58,852 nucleotides of DNA from Terriglobia bacterium. Lineage in GTDB: Bacteria; Acidobacteriota; Terriglobia; JAIQFV01. The stretch's first letter is position 1. Each line of letters opens with the position of its first letter. Positions 25,718 through 34,398 of the stretch are shown here, piece by piece. The notes under the pieces are model-generated. The model searched no databases and was not told where the DNA came from. It saw only the letters and a list, made by a program, of their open reading frames with translations. Position numbers and translations under genes: made by a program. The stretch lies in NCBI GenBank assembly GCA_020072965.1, contig JAIQFY010000032.1, positions 1-58,852 of the forward strand. Reading direction: 5' to 3'.

Positions 25718-27156
25718 TGGTTGCTCCCCCCTTGTTTGGCCTCTGTCTTTGGAGGCTCGATCAACATGACGGTGCGGTGGGATGGATCCAGGTATTCATG
25801 CGCCACCCGCTGAATGTCTGCCGGTGTCACGCGCAGGAAGTGTTCGAGCGAGCTATTGACAAGGTTCGGGTCGCGTCCGATCACCGCAGCGCGCCCAATG
25901 GCGCTGGCCTTCTCCTGGTCGGTCAGCCGACCCAGGATGTCGCCTGAAATCTCCTGGTTTTTCGCTTTCTGGAGCTCCTCGGTACTCACCGGTGAAGTCC
26001 TCATGGTTTCTAACACACCCTGCAGCGCTTTTTCTCCGTCGGAGACGCTTTTCCCTGGATTCAGGACGGCAAAGGCGATGAAGAGATTTGGATGCTCGGT
26101 AAAATTGCCGATGCCGGCCGTCTGCAAGGCAATCTGATCCTTGTAGACGAGCTGGCGATAGAGCCGGCTGCTTTCGCCTCCAGAGAGGATGTTCGAGGCC
26201 AGGATGAGGGGATAGGAATCGGGTGTGAACTCTGCCGACATGTGGTATGCCTCCACAATGGCTGGCAGCGGCGACTCTGAGCCGTACCATTTCGAGAAGC
26301 GGCGTTCGGTGGATTGAGGAGGCTCCTGCACGGTGACGCGAGGAATCGGCGCGGCCGGCTTGGGTATACCTGAAAAATATTTCTCGACCCAGGCCACCGC
26401 CTCACTTGCCACAAAGTCGCCGACAATGACCATCGTGGCGTTGTCGGGGCGGTAGAAGGTCCGATGAAAAGAGCGTACATCTTCCAGGGTGGCCTTATTG
26501 AGGTCGTCCATACTCCCAATGGTGTTGTGCTTATAGGGATGAACCGTGAAGGCCACGTCAGCAAGATCCTCAAACACTCGGCCATAGGGACGGTTCTCCA
26601 CCCCGACGCGGCGCTCCTCCTTGACCACCTCGCGCTCCGATTTGAAATTGGCCTCGTCGACGTTGAGGCTACCCAACCGGTCGGCCTCAAGCCAGATGAC
26701 CCGCTCTAGGTAATTGGAGGGAAAGGTTTGCCAGTAGACCGTGACGTCATCATTGGTATAGGCGTTATCGAAACCCCCGGCGGCCTCAATAATGCGCGAG
26801 TGCTCGTCCGGTCCGACGTGCGCCGATCCCTTGAACATCATGTGTTCGAAAATATGCGCAAACCCCGTGCGCCCCGGCTTCTCATCCTTGGATCCGACGT
26901 GGTACCAGACCTGGAGGTTGATCACGGGGGCCGATCGATCTTCTACCATCAGCACGCGCAGTCCGTTGGCCAGGGGGTGAGATTGAATGTTCAAATGGAG
27001 CGGCCGGACGGCGACATCCGCCTTTGGGGGCGCTGTGGTCGAAGGAGGCTTCTTCGCCGGCTTGGTTTGAGCGGCCAGGACCGAAGGCGAACCGGCAAGA
27101 CCAGTCCAGGCAACAGCGAAACAGAATAAGACCCATGCAATTCTTCGTCGAATCAT
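25714..27156 (-). CDS. M16-family zinc metallopeptidase, catalytic subunit
   Basis: This 480-residue secreted protein has a signal peptide (MIRRRIAWVLFCFAVAWTGL) and a Pro/Lys-rich linker, then the catalytic M16 domain. The inverted zinc motif HxxEH is present as HIFEHMMFKG (His101, Glu104, His105), with the third ligand expected in the SEREVVKEERR stretch about 75 residues later. The second domain contains ILSGGESSRLYRQLVYKDQI. These insulinase-like enzymes degrade peptides in the periplasm. GAGGAG precedes the ATG. It is the first gene of a two-gene operon with the non-catalytic partner. A genuine pair is supported by the four-base overlap and by complementary motif loss. Confidence 0.92.
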   Translation of the reverse strand: MIRRRIAWVLFCFAVAWTGLAGSPSVLAAQTKPAKKPPSTTAPPKADVAVRPLHLNIQSHPLANGLRVLMVEDRSAPVINLQVWYHVGSKDEKPGRTGFAHIFEHMMFKGSAHVGPDEHSRIIEAAGGFDNAYTNDDVTVYWQTFPSNYLERVIWLEADRLGSLNVDEANFKSEREVVKEERRVGVENRPYGRVFEDLADVAFTVHPYKHNTIGSMDDLNKATLEDVRSFHRTFYRPDNATMVIVGDFVASEAVAWVEKYFSGIPKPAAPIPRVTVQEPPQSTERRFSKWYGSESPLPAIVEAYHMSAEFTPDSYPLILASNILSGGESSRLYRQLVYKDQIALQTAGIGNFTEHPNLFIAFAVLNPGKSVSDGEKALQGVLETMRTSPVSTEELQKAKNQEISGDILGRLTDQEKASAIGRAAVIGRDPNLVNSSLEHFLRVTPADIQRVAHEYLDPSHRTVMLIEPPKTEAKQGGSNQ

Positions 27157-27520
27157 GAAATGCTCCTCATTGGCTTATCTACAACAGTTGTGTCGGCCCC
27201 GGCAAAAAGCGAGTTTCAAAAACAAGCCAGAGATATGGGGTGTCAAAAACCGTCCATCCGTGATCAATACGATCTTTCCGCCACAGTGGTTTCTCAATAA
27301 ATCTTCGCTGCCTGAATTCTGACTTCCTCATGGAATCAGGGAGCGGTTCGACTCATCGGAATCAGACTTCAAGAATCACCGAAGGATGGTTACTGGAACT
27401 CTGAGTTCAGACAGCGCAGGGTTCTTGGGCAAATGCGCAGCGATGTTATCAGGGGGCAGGCGGCGGGTCAATGAAGGAAGCTCCAAACCGGCGGTCAGAT
27501 TGGTGTGCCGCAGCCCCCCC
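27157..27520. other. Intergenic stretch upstream of the M16 operon
   Basis: No gene was recognised. The M16 operon promoter should lie near 27160-27250, but no clear hexamers were identified. Confidence 0.35.
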
Positions 27521-27600
27521 CCGCTCCTGGGGATGTCGGAGATGGCCATGTATGAAACCATTGGGGTGCCGCAGACATGCGTTTTGTGCATGTCTGCGAT
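27521..27600 (+). repeat. 80-bp direct repeat with a 10-bp-stem hairpin, copy 1
   Basis: The unit starts CCGCTCCTGGGGATGTC and ends in a hairpin with perfect 10-bp arms, GCAGACATGC and GCATGTCTGC, around a GTTTTGT loop. A near-identical copy lies at 27712-27790, and the hairpin recurs, slightly changed, at about 28415-28443. The stem extends the GCAGACA palindrome found around brnTA. Confidence 0.8.
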
Positions 27601-27711
27601 GGTGGGGGCCGAGGTCTCTACGTCCTCCATGGCTTCACATGCTATGCCGCCCCTCACAAGACGAAAAAGGCCCGGGAGGGAGTCGCATGCCTGCAGGATG
27701 CCGCAGCGGTT

Positions 27712-27790
27712 CCGCTCCTGGGGATGTCCGAGATGCCATGTATGAAACCATTGGGGTGCCGCAGACATGCGTTTTGTGCATGTCTGCGAT
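27712..27790 (+). repeat. 80-bp direct repeat with a 10-bp-stem hairpin, copy 2
   Basis: This matches 27521-27600 apart from a few substitutions and one missing base (GATGCC against GATGGCC). It ends about 50 bases before the predicted -10 of the next gene. Confidence 0.8.
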
Positions 27791-27840
27791 GCAGGGTGCA
27801 GCCGGGTGAGTGAAAAGTCAGTAAGCCGACCGATGTGATG

Positions 27841-27846
27841 TATAAT
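27841..27846 (+). promoter_or_regulatory. Candidate -10 hexamer (TATAAT)
   Basis: A consensus TATAAT lies 28 bases before the start codon at 27874. No good -35 match is found at standard spacing, so only the -10 is proposed. Confidence 0.4.
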
Positions 27847-27873
27847 TTACACGCTCGTCCCCCGGAGGCGCCA

Positions 27874-28377
27874 ATGCGGGTCTCCTTCCACCTCATCGTG
27901 GTTTCTATTCTCGCGAGTTGGATACTTCCAACCACAAACCTTGCCCAAAAACAAACGGCGCCATCGCCGAAAATATTGTCGGCAACGTCCGTTTACTTTG
28001 ACGACCGGACGGGCGACGACGCTGTTGGAAACAAGGCCCTGGCTCAACTGAATGCGTGGGGACGATTTCAAATCGTTCAAGACCGGAAGCAAGCCGACCT
28101 GATATTGCTGCTTTCCGCCGACCCTTACAAGGGAGGCTACATCATCATGTCCGGAGGGCAAACCGGGACCATCGACAGTCAGGGGAAAATCCAGGAGGAC
28201 CGGATTCCCAATTACAACAGGCTAGCGCCTGTCCGGTACGCCTATCTGACTGTGATCGATCCCAAGACGGGAGAGAATCTCTGGAGCGTTTCCCATCGAT
28301 GGGGCGGCCTGCTCACGGGATTCAACAGCGTGGGAGAGCGCTTGATCAGGGAATTAGAAAAACAAACCCGGAAATGA
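27874..28377 (+). CDS. Secreted protein of unknown function
   Basis: This 167-residue protein starts with a signal peptide (MRVSFHLIVVSILASWILP, then TTNLAQ). The mature part begins with ILSATSVYFDDRTGDDAVG and contains ADLILLLSADPYKGGYIIMS and LTVIDPKTGENLWSVSHRW. This layout, a stress or duty term followed by a pairwise table of property values, is seen in many small acidobacterial periplasmic proteins related to DUF4136-like folds, but the match is not firm. GGAGG lies six bases before the ATG at 27874. The gene stands between repeat clusters on its own. Confidence 0.72.
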   Translation: MRVSFHLIVVSILASWILPTTNLAQKQTAPSPKILSATSVYFDDRTGDDAVGNKALAQLNAWGRFQIVQDRKQADLILLLSADPYKGGYIIMSGGQTGTIDSQGKIQEDRIPNYNRLAPVRYAYLTVIDPKTGENLWSVSHRWGGLLTGFNSVGERLIRELEKQTRK

Positions 28378-28404
28378 AATAAATGTGGATGGGGTCAAAT
28401 CGGG

Positions 28405-28470
28405 ACTGGGGTGGCGCAGATATGCGTTTTGTGCATGTCTGCGATGGTGGGGCTTGAGGTCTCTATGTCC
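28405..28470 (+). repeat. Partial third copy of the GCAGACATGC hairpin repeat
   Basis: GCAGATATGC and GCATGTCTGC flank GTTTTGT, followed by GATGGTGGGGCTTGAGGTCT, which resembles 27595-27620. One base in the left arm breaks the perfect pairing seen in the other copies. Confidence 0.65.
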
Positions 28471-28529
28471 GCCAAGTCTTGATACGCGACTATGCGGCAC
28501 CCGGGTCGTCCCCGACTCCGGGGCGAACG

Positions 28530-29855
28530 CTACTGGACACGAGTACGGCGGAGCCGCTTCCACGCCATCCGTCCGGGGATGAGGAGCAGTCCTCCCCAGA
28601 AAAGGAAACTGGGACCATAGGAGACCAGGCCCAGAATCATCCCGAACACACCACCGATCATGCTCTGATAGCCCTCCACGGCGGCGTTGTGAAGTTGTGT
28701 CAGGGAAGAAGCGGGCACCGTTTGAAGCTGAGCCTTGTAGTCCTCCTTGACACTGAGTTTTAATGTAGCGAAGTTCACACGCTTCGTCAGCCTCTCCTTC
28801 TCAGCCCGCATGCTTTCGATCTCGCCGCGAACGCGGTCGATGGCCTGTTCAACTTCGAGGATATCGGACAGTTTTCCGGTGCGCTGGCGAAGCACATCCG
28901 TCAGACGCTTTTCCGTGTTCCTGGCATTAGTGAACCGTGCCTCCAGGTCCATGTACTCCTGCGTTACCTCTTCTCCACCCTGCGACTCCGTTTCGACTCG
29001 GCCCAGGGTTCTCAGTTCCACAATCGTTGCATCCATCTGATCCGTGGGCACCCGTAAGGTTGCCGTGAGGGTGCGGGCGGCCCCGGCGGGAGTGCTGACG
29101 CTAAGCTCTCCGATGTAGCCATGGTGCCGCTTCAAAATCTGTTCCACGCCGGCGCGTACCTTGTTGAACTCCTGGGTCGTCAAGGAAAGATCGGCCGTGC
29201 GCACGATCAGGGGGCCCTGGCTGGTTAACGAATCAAGCTTTTTAGACTCCTCCTGCAGAAGCGCCTGGGCCTTTCCATTGACAGTTGTCACATCCCCTCT
29301 CTGTCCCAGGATGGAATATCGCTCACCCATCGGGAGCTTCCCCGCGGTACCGGCGCCCGCACCTCCCTCCTGTTTAGGCGCACGCAGGGCCCCGTCACTT
29401 GAACTGCTGTAATGGCTGACCGCATCTTGAGACCCTTCCGGTTCCGTGCGATTCACAGAGGGCGCCAAGGCGGACTTGTGGTCCATGACCGGTCTTGGCA
29501 GTGTAAACAGGAGGACGAGCACGCCGGCGCCCGCAAGGCCCCACACCCATCGAGGCCACCGACGGGGATCCAGCGTGTCGCGCCAGGTTTCTCGGTCAGC
29601 GGAAGTGCGGGTTCCCTTGTCTCGTTCAAATTCTTCTATCGCGGCTGCGAGGTCGGAGCGCATCGGGGAATCCGGGCGGTCGACTTGCCATGACAGGAGA
29701 TTGCGTGAGACTCCTTGCAGGTCGCCCGCAACTGCCTGACATTCCCGGCACTGCTCCAGATGGGCTGCCGTGCTGGCCATTCGTTCGGGGGAAAGTTCCC
29801 CGTCCAGATAGGCCATCAGTTCTTCTTGTTCGATGGGATGGTTGACTTTGCTCAT
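28530..29855 (-). CDS. Anti-sigma factor with ZAS zinc finger and DUF4349 domain
   Basis: This 441-residue protein begins with a zinc-binding anti-sigma domain: EELMAYLDGELSPERMASTA followed by the HxxxCxxC motif HLEQCRECQ. A membrane helix follows near residue 110 (WVWGLAGAGVLVLLFTLP). The outer half matches DUF4349: IVRTADLSLTTQEFNKVRAG, GYIGELSVSTPAGAARTLTA, a coiled coil (LDLEARFTNARNTEKRLTDV and onward), and a final helix pair (FGMILGLVSYGPSFLFWGG). It should hold the ECF sigma factor at the membrane and release it on an envelope signal. The ATG at 29855 lies one base after the sigma stop codon, so the genes are coupled. The fusion to DUF4349 implies that this domain is the sensor. Confidence 0.88.
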   Translation of the reverse strand: MSKVNHPIEQEELMAYLDGELSPERMASTAAHLEQCRECQAVAGDLQGVSRNLLSWQVDRPDSPMRSDLAAAIEEFERDKGTRTSADRETWRDTLDPRRWPRWVWGLAGAGVLVLLFTLPRPVMDHKSALAPSVNRTEPEGSQDAVSHYSSSSDGALRAPKQEGGAGAGTAGKLPMGERYSILGQRGDVTTVNGKAQALLQEESKKLDSLTSQGPLIVRTADLSLTTQEFNKVRAGVEQILKRHHGYIGELSVSTPAGAARTLTATLRVPTDQMDATIVELRTLGRVETESQGGEEVTQEYMDLEARFTNARNTEKRLTDVLRQRTGKLSDILEVEQAIDRVRGEIESMRAEKERLTKRVNFATLKLSVKEDYKAQLQTVPASSLTQLHNAAVEGYQSMIGGVFGMILGLVSYGPSFLFWGGLLLIPGRMAWKRLRRTRVQ

Positions 29856-29856
29856 T

Positions 29857-30441
29857 TCATGCCTCGTCATCCGCCGGCCGTATTCCTGTGTTGCCTCTCT
29901 CACGCCGGACCACTAAAGGAACCTGAATTCTCCGTTCCGGCTCCAAGCATTTCTTTAATGCCATGCGCGCCCGGAACAGCCGGGACCGGACAGTGTTGAC
30001 CGGTATTCTTAGCAACGTGGAAATTTCCAAATAGCTAAGCTGCTCATATTCCCGCAGCATCACAATTTCGCGTTCGTCGGCATCAAGTTTCTCCAGCGCC
30101 TGCCGGACCCAGAGTGCATCGTCAGGGTGATTGTTTGTCATAGGTTCTGCTTGGGCGGGCGCCGGCACTGGAGTGCGGGCCTGTTTGCGCCGTTCGGCGG
30201 CCAGCAGGTTCAACGCGATACTATAGAGGTAGGTCCGGACGAGAGCCCGCGCCTCGTAGCGCGACGTCGCACGAATGACCGCAAGAAAAGTATCCTGCGC
30301 CAACTCCTCTGCGCGCCCATTGTTTTCCAAGCGCCGCCGGAAAAAGCCAAAGAGGGGTTGACGATAGCGTGCAAAGAGTTCCTCGAACGCTTCGCGCGAT
30401 CCGCCCTGGAATTCCAGCATTAAGGTTTCGTCGCTGATCAT
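29857..30441 (-). CDS. ECF-type RNA polymerase sigma factor
   Basis: This protein of about 194 residues is an extracytoplasmic-function sigma factor. Region 2 is visible as EAFEELFARYRQPLFGFFRR and ELAQDTFLAVIRATSRY, and region 4 as LEKLDADEREIVMLREYEQL with SYLEISTLLRIPVNTVRSRL. It should direct RNA polymerase to stress-response promoters. It is followed by its likely anti-sigma factor with a one-base gap. The start is uncertain: the ATG at 30441 fits the family, but the frame is open to 30534, with further ATGs at 30495 and 30534. The divergent ADOP permease gene begins 270 bases away and could be one of its targets, though this is only inferred. Confidence 0.9.
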   Translation of the reverse strand: MISDETLMLEFQGGSREAFEELFARYRQPLFGFFRRRLENNGRAEELAQDTFLAVIRATSRYEARALVRTYLYSIALNLLAAERRKQARTPVPAPAQAEPMTNNHPDDALWVRQALEKLDADEREIVMLREYEQLSYLEISTLLRIPVNTVRSRLFRARMALKKCLEPERRIQVPLVVRRERGNTGIRPADDEA

Positions 30442-30713
30442 CGTCCGCCGTGCCTCTCCTCCCGCCGCTCCGGCATCCCCTAACGTCCCCTTCATACCTG
30501 TAATGTCACCAGGGGCCAAAAAGTTTCCAGACATTTTACTCTAGCAACAAAATGCCCTAGAACAAAAGGTCGGGTTATTCATAGACTTGATCCTGGGTCG
30601 CCACGATCGGCGATGTTCCGTGAATGATCCGCTCAACTCATCTTTGAAGGCCAGCCCCTTACGCAACCAATGGACAGCAAGAAGACTCAGCCCTTTCGTC
30701 CGGGTGTACATTC

Positions 30714-33251
30714 ATGCTATTAATACGCATGCTCCGCCATCGAAGCATCCGGTCGGTGATTGTCAGCTGGCTTCGCCAACCCTTCAGTTCAAATCCCCTT
30801 GGACAGGATCTCCGCTACGCGATCCGTGCCTTCAGAAAGAATCCCGGCTTTGCCGCGGCGGCGATTCTCTCTCTGGCCATCGGAATTGGCGCCAACACGG
30901 CTCTCTTCAGCGTGGCGAACGCGTTGCTGCTGCGTCCGCTGCCTTACAAAGATGCGGACCGGTTGGTGATTCTTTGGAACCGCTCGCCAGGTCTCGGAAT
31001 CACTGAAGACTGGTTTTCGACCGCCCAGTATTTCGATATCAAGAGCGGACATCCCGGCTTTGAGGAAGTGGCTATCGCCATCGGAGGAAACACCACGCTG
31101 ACCTCGGAGGGGGAACCGGAACGCGTCGGCACCATCCGCATCTCTTCAAATCTCTTGCCCATGCTGGGCGTCGCTGCGGAATCCGGCCGGATTTTTGTGC
31201 CCGAGGAAGACGCTCCGGGGCGCGCGGCGACAGCCGTCCTGAGCTACGGGATGTGGGCGCGCCGCTTTGGCTCCGACCCCCGCGTGATCGGAAAGTCGAT
31301 CACCCTGAATGGCCAGGGCTACCAGGTGATCGGTATCCTGCCGCGGTCTTTCTCGCTCCCGAGGGAGGTACTTCCCACTTTGGGCGGCGCCGAACAAGCG
31401 GACATTCTTGTTCCCTTGCCGCTCAGCGCGGCTGCCCCTCGAGTCCGCGACCATGAGGACTACAACATTATCGGCAAGCTCAAGCGGGGTGTGCTACTTC
31501 CGCAAGCGCAGGCCGAGATGGATACCCTGACAGCGCGCCTGCGCCGCGATTATCCGGAGGTCTATCCGCCCAATGGCGGTTTGACCTTCGGCATCGTGCC
31601 GCTTTTGGAGCAGGTGGTGGGCGATGTTCGCCGCCCACTTTACATCCTGTTGGGCTCGGTGGGGTTCGTGTTGTTGATCGCCTGTGCTAACGTAGCCAAT
31701 CTCCTTCTGGCCCGCGCGGTGGCCCGCCAAAGAGAAATCGCGGTCCGCGCGGCGCTCGGCGCAGGCCGCGGACGCATCGTCCGGCAGTTGCTCACCGAAA
31801 GTGTCCTGCTCGCATTCTGCGGCGGCGTGTTGGGAGTTCTCCTGGCGGTTTGGAGCTTGAGGTGGATTCATGTCCTGGGACCGCGGAGCGTTCCGCGGCT
31901 TGCTGACATTGGAATCGATGGAAGAGTCCTCCTGTTTACGCTCCTCATCTCTTTTCTCACCGGAATTCTTTTTGGCCTGGCGCCCGCCTTGCGGGTTTCT
32001 CACATTGATCTGAATGCAACGTTAAAGGATGCGAGCCGGGGTTCGGCTGGAGGGGATGCCCTGTGGGGCCGGGGCCGCAACCTGCGTCGCTGGCTCGTAG
32101 TATCGGAGCTGGCGCTCTCGGTCGTGCTGCTCATTGGAGCCGGGCTGCTGCTCCGCAGCTTTGCGCGCCTCGAAGAGGTGAATCCGGGATTCAACCCCCA
32201 GAGGGTGCTGACCTTTGGACTGACCCTGATCGGCCGTAAGTACACTGACCCTCAAGTGGCGGTGAGATCGTATCGCCAGCTCTGGGAACGCTTCATGCAG
32301 TTGCCCGGGGTCACGGCTACGGGAGGAACGACCGCGCTCCCGTTGACTCAAACCTACGCCTGGACCCCGATCCTGATTGAAGGGCGAACCCCGCCGCCCG
32401 GCGAGGAGTTTATCAACGCCGACGCACGCATCGTCAGCGGGAATTATTTTCAAACGATGGAGATCCCGCTTCTGCGGGGACGATTCTTCAATGAACAGGA
32501 CACCCCCTCCAATCCCCCCGTCACCCTCATTGACGAGAGGATGGCCCGGGAGTTCTGGCCCGGGCAGGACCCGGTCGGCAAGCGCATCCGTTACGTCCAG
32601 TCCAACATTCCATGGCACCTCATCGTCGGCGTCGTCGGGCGGGTGAAACATGATTCCCTCGACTCCGATCCGCGCATCGTTTTTTACCTACCCCAAACCC
32701 AATCTCCCGCGCGCACGCTGAGCGTTGTATTGCGCAGCCGTTCCGATCCCGCTGCGCTCACGGCGGCGGTCAAGAAGGAAATCCGCGAGCTGGACCCCGA
32801 TCTTCCGATGTATTCCGTCCGGACCATGGAACAGGGCGTGAACCTGTCTCTGGCACGCCGACGGTTCTCCATGCTGTTGCTCGGAATCTTCGCGGGCGTC
32901 GCGCTGGCGCTGTCGGCCATCGGCATTTATGGGGTCATGGCTTATCTGGTTAACCAGGGCACGCGGGACATCGGAATCCGCATCGCGCTCGGCTCCACGC
33001 CCGGAGGCATTTTGAGCCTGGTCGTCCGCCAGGGAATGACCCTTGCGTTTTTCGGGGTTGTCCTCGGCCTGGCCGCGGCGCTGGCGTTCAGCCGGTTGAT
33101 GCGAAGCCTCTTGTTCGGCATTACTGCAACCGACGCTGTGACGTTCGCCGTGATTCCGGGCGTGCTGATCCTGGTCGCCCTGCTTGCCAGCTACATCCCC
33201 GCCCGTCGCGCCGCCCAAGTCGACCCCATGCTCTCCCTGCGGTGTGAATAG
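30714..33251 (+). CDS. ADOP-family MacB-like ABC transporter permease
   Basis: This 845-residue protein has the acidobacterial duplicated-permease (ADOP) layout: two copies of an FtsX-like permease with MacB-type periplasmic domains. Segments are [20 protein letters not shown] and [20 protein letters not shown] (first helix), a periplasmic domain to about residue 300, and three helices ([20 protein letters not shown]). The second half repeats the pattern ([20 protein letters not shown], a second periplasmic domain, [20 protein letters not shown], then [20 protein letters not shown]). Family members are thought to work with an ATPase in lipoprotein, peptide or antibiotic export. No ATPase gene is adjacent. 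The ATG at 30714 lacks a good ribosome-binding site, so the start could be the ATG at 30729. Confidence 0.9.
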   Translation: MLLIRMLRHRSIRSVIVSWLRQPFSSNPLGQDLRYAIRAFRKNPGFAAAAILSLAIGIGANTALFSVANALLLRPLPYKDADRLVILWNRSPGLGITEDWFSTAQYFDIKSGHPGFEEVAIAIGGNTTLTSEGEPERVGTIRISSNLLPMLGVAAESGRIFVPEEDAPGRAATAVLSYGMWARRFGSDPRVIGKSITLNGQGYQVIGILPRSFSLPREVLPTLGGAEQADILVPLPLSAAAPRVRDHEDYNIIGKLKRGVLLPQAQAEMDTLTARLRRDYPEVYPPNGGLTFGIVPLLEQVVGDVRRPLYILLGSVGFVLLIACANVANLLLARAVARQREIAVRAALGAGRGRIVRQLLTESVLLAFCGGVLGVLLAVWSLRWIHVLGPRSVPRLADIGIDGRVLLFTLLISFLTGILFGLAPALRVSHIDLNATLKDASRGSAGGDALWGRGRNLRRWLVVSELALSVVLLIGAGLLLRSFARLEEVNPGFNPQRVLTFGLTLIGRKYTDPQVAVRSYRQLWERFMQLPGVTATGGTTALPLTQTYAWTPILIEGRTPPPGEEFINADARIVSGNYFQTMEIPLLRGRFFNEQDTPSNPPVTLIDERMAREFWPGQDPVGKRIRYVQSNIPWHLIVGVVGRVKHDSLDSDPRIVFYLPQTQSPARTLSVVLRSRSDPAALTAAVKKEIRELDPDLPMYSVRTMEQGVNLSLARRRFSMLLLGIFAGVALALSAIGIYGVMAYLVNQGTRDIGIRIALGSTPGGILSLVVRQGMTLAFFGVVLGLAAALAFSRLMRSLLFGITATDAVTFAVIPGVLILVALLASYIPARRAAQVDPMLSLRCE

Positions 33252-33260
33252 CTGAATTCA

Positions 33261-33818
33261 TCACTTTGGGATCCCGAAGACCATGGTCCAATAATGGGCA
33301 TAGTCCCCACTCTCAGCTTCAATCGCCAGGTAATCGTGTCCCACTCCGGTGTCATGAAAACGGCAATTCAGGATATTGGCGCGATGGCCCGGGCTCTTCA
33401 TCCAGCCATTCACCACACTTTCCGGTGAGGTAAACCCGGCGGCGACGTTCTCCGCCGCTTCTGACCAGTTATACCCGGCCCGAGTCATGCGATCTCCGGG
33501 CCGCGAACCGTCGGTGCCGGTATGACTGACGGAATGAAAACGTGCCATGTCCCTGCTGTGCTCCAGTGCCGCGGAATTCAGCGAGGGTTCCATCCGTAAG
33601 GGCCGGCAGCCTTTTATTTTGGTCCGTTCCTTATTGACCAACTCAATGACGCGCAGAGCCATGGGACTAGGGGGCGGTACTTGTTTCTTCTTTAAATGCA
33701 GGGTTGCCCCACGAAGATCTCGTTGACCAGGGCATATTCCCCCGAAGGAATATGTTAGGGCCAAAACAAGAAGAATGACCCAGCGAAAAACGCCGGTCCA
33801 GCGTTTCCCTTTCACCAT
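33261..33818 (-). CDS. Secreted CAP-domain (SCP-like) protein
   Basis: This 185-residue protein has a signal segment (WVILLVLALTYSFGGICPG) and a CAP domain: RVIELVNKERTKIKGCRPLR, then SLNSAALEHSRDMARFHSVS with the conserved His, DRMTRAGYNWSEAAENVAAG, and VNGWMKSPGHRANILNCRFH with the second His. These residues form the putative CAP tetrad that binds divalent metal. Bacterial members are extracellular and mostly of unknown role; some bind lipids. The start at 33818 is preferred over 33851 because the signal peptide begins there. The gene ends nine bases from the convergent ADOP gene. Confidence 0.88.
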   Translation of the reverse strand: MVKGKRWTGVFRWVILLVLALTYSFGGICPGQRDLRGATLHLKKKQVPPPSPMALRVIELVNKERTKIKGCRPLRMEPSLNSAALEHSRDMARFHSVSHTGTDGSRPGDRMTRAGYNWSEAAENVAAGFTSPESVVNGWMKSPGHRANILNCRFHDTGVGHDYLAIEAESGDYAHYWTMVFGIPK

Positions 33819-33999
33819 GGACTCATCTCGATTTCTGTGATGAAGCAACATAACAGGTCAGAAGCTGATTGTTCACGACTTATCCCCTGCTTTGGGGAAC
33901 CCGAATTCTGCTTCGAGCAGCCAAGTGCGAATCCCGCTTGCTGAGGATAATAGAAAGTAGTGACGGATGACAGCATCTCACGAAGTGGTGCGTTTTGGT

Positions 34000-34110
34000 A
34001 GCCGGGATCCGCACGCTTTTCCGCGGATCACGGGCTTATGCGACCGGCAGGGAAAAACCCGCGATCCTCCGCCCCGGCGGAGGATCACGGCCCGCCGCGG
34101 CGGGCTCGTA
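34000..34110 (+). repeat. GGATCC-rich palindromic repeat, copy 2
   Basis: This shares TTTTGGTAGCCGGGATCC, ACCGGCAGGGAAAAACCCG and CGGCCCGCCGCGGCGGGCT with 15160-15330. It also has its own palindrome, GATCCTCCGCC paired with GGCGGAGGATC. It lies in the non-coding gap 33819-34398, which holds nothing else recognised. Confidence 0.6.
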
Positions 34111-34398
34111 CAACTCAACATTCATGGGACAACGGGCGCCACTATATTTGATAATCATCAATAGATTCCTAATGACTACGGGTAAGCAGCACGATCATCC
34201 CTCTCAGGTGTCACAATGAATTATTTTAGCTTCAGTCGTCAAGTCCCCGTGCCAAGGTTCGGTCAAACGGGGAAGGCGTTGCGTCCAGGAATCTATGGCA
34301 ATGGATTGGATTCAAGAGCCGTCCCCTTCTTTTTCCTGCTTCTTTCTCCTTGTCCACTCCGGCGGGACAATGCAATATTGACATTTTTGAGACTCACC

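Noticed and set aside
34216-34398. N-terminal extension of the BaiN-type flavoprotein
   Set aside because: The 61 extra residues have no similarity to the family, and the dinucleotide-binding motif starts just after the GTG at 34399.
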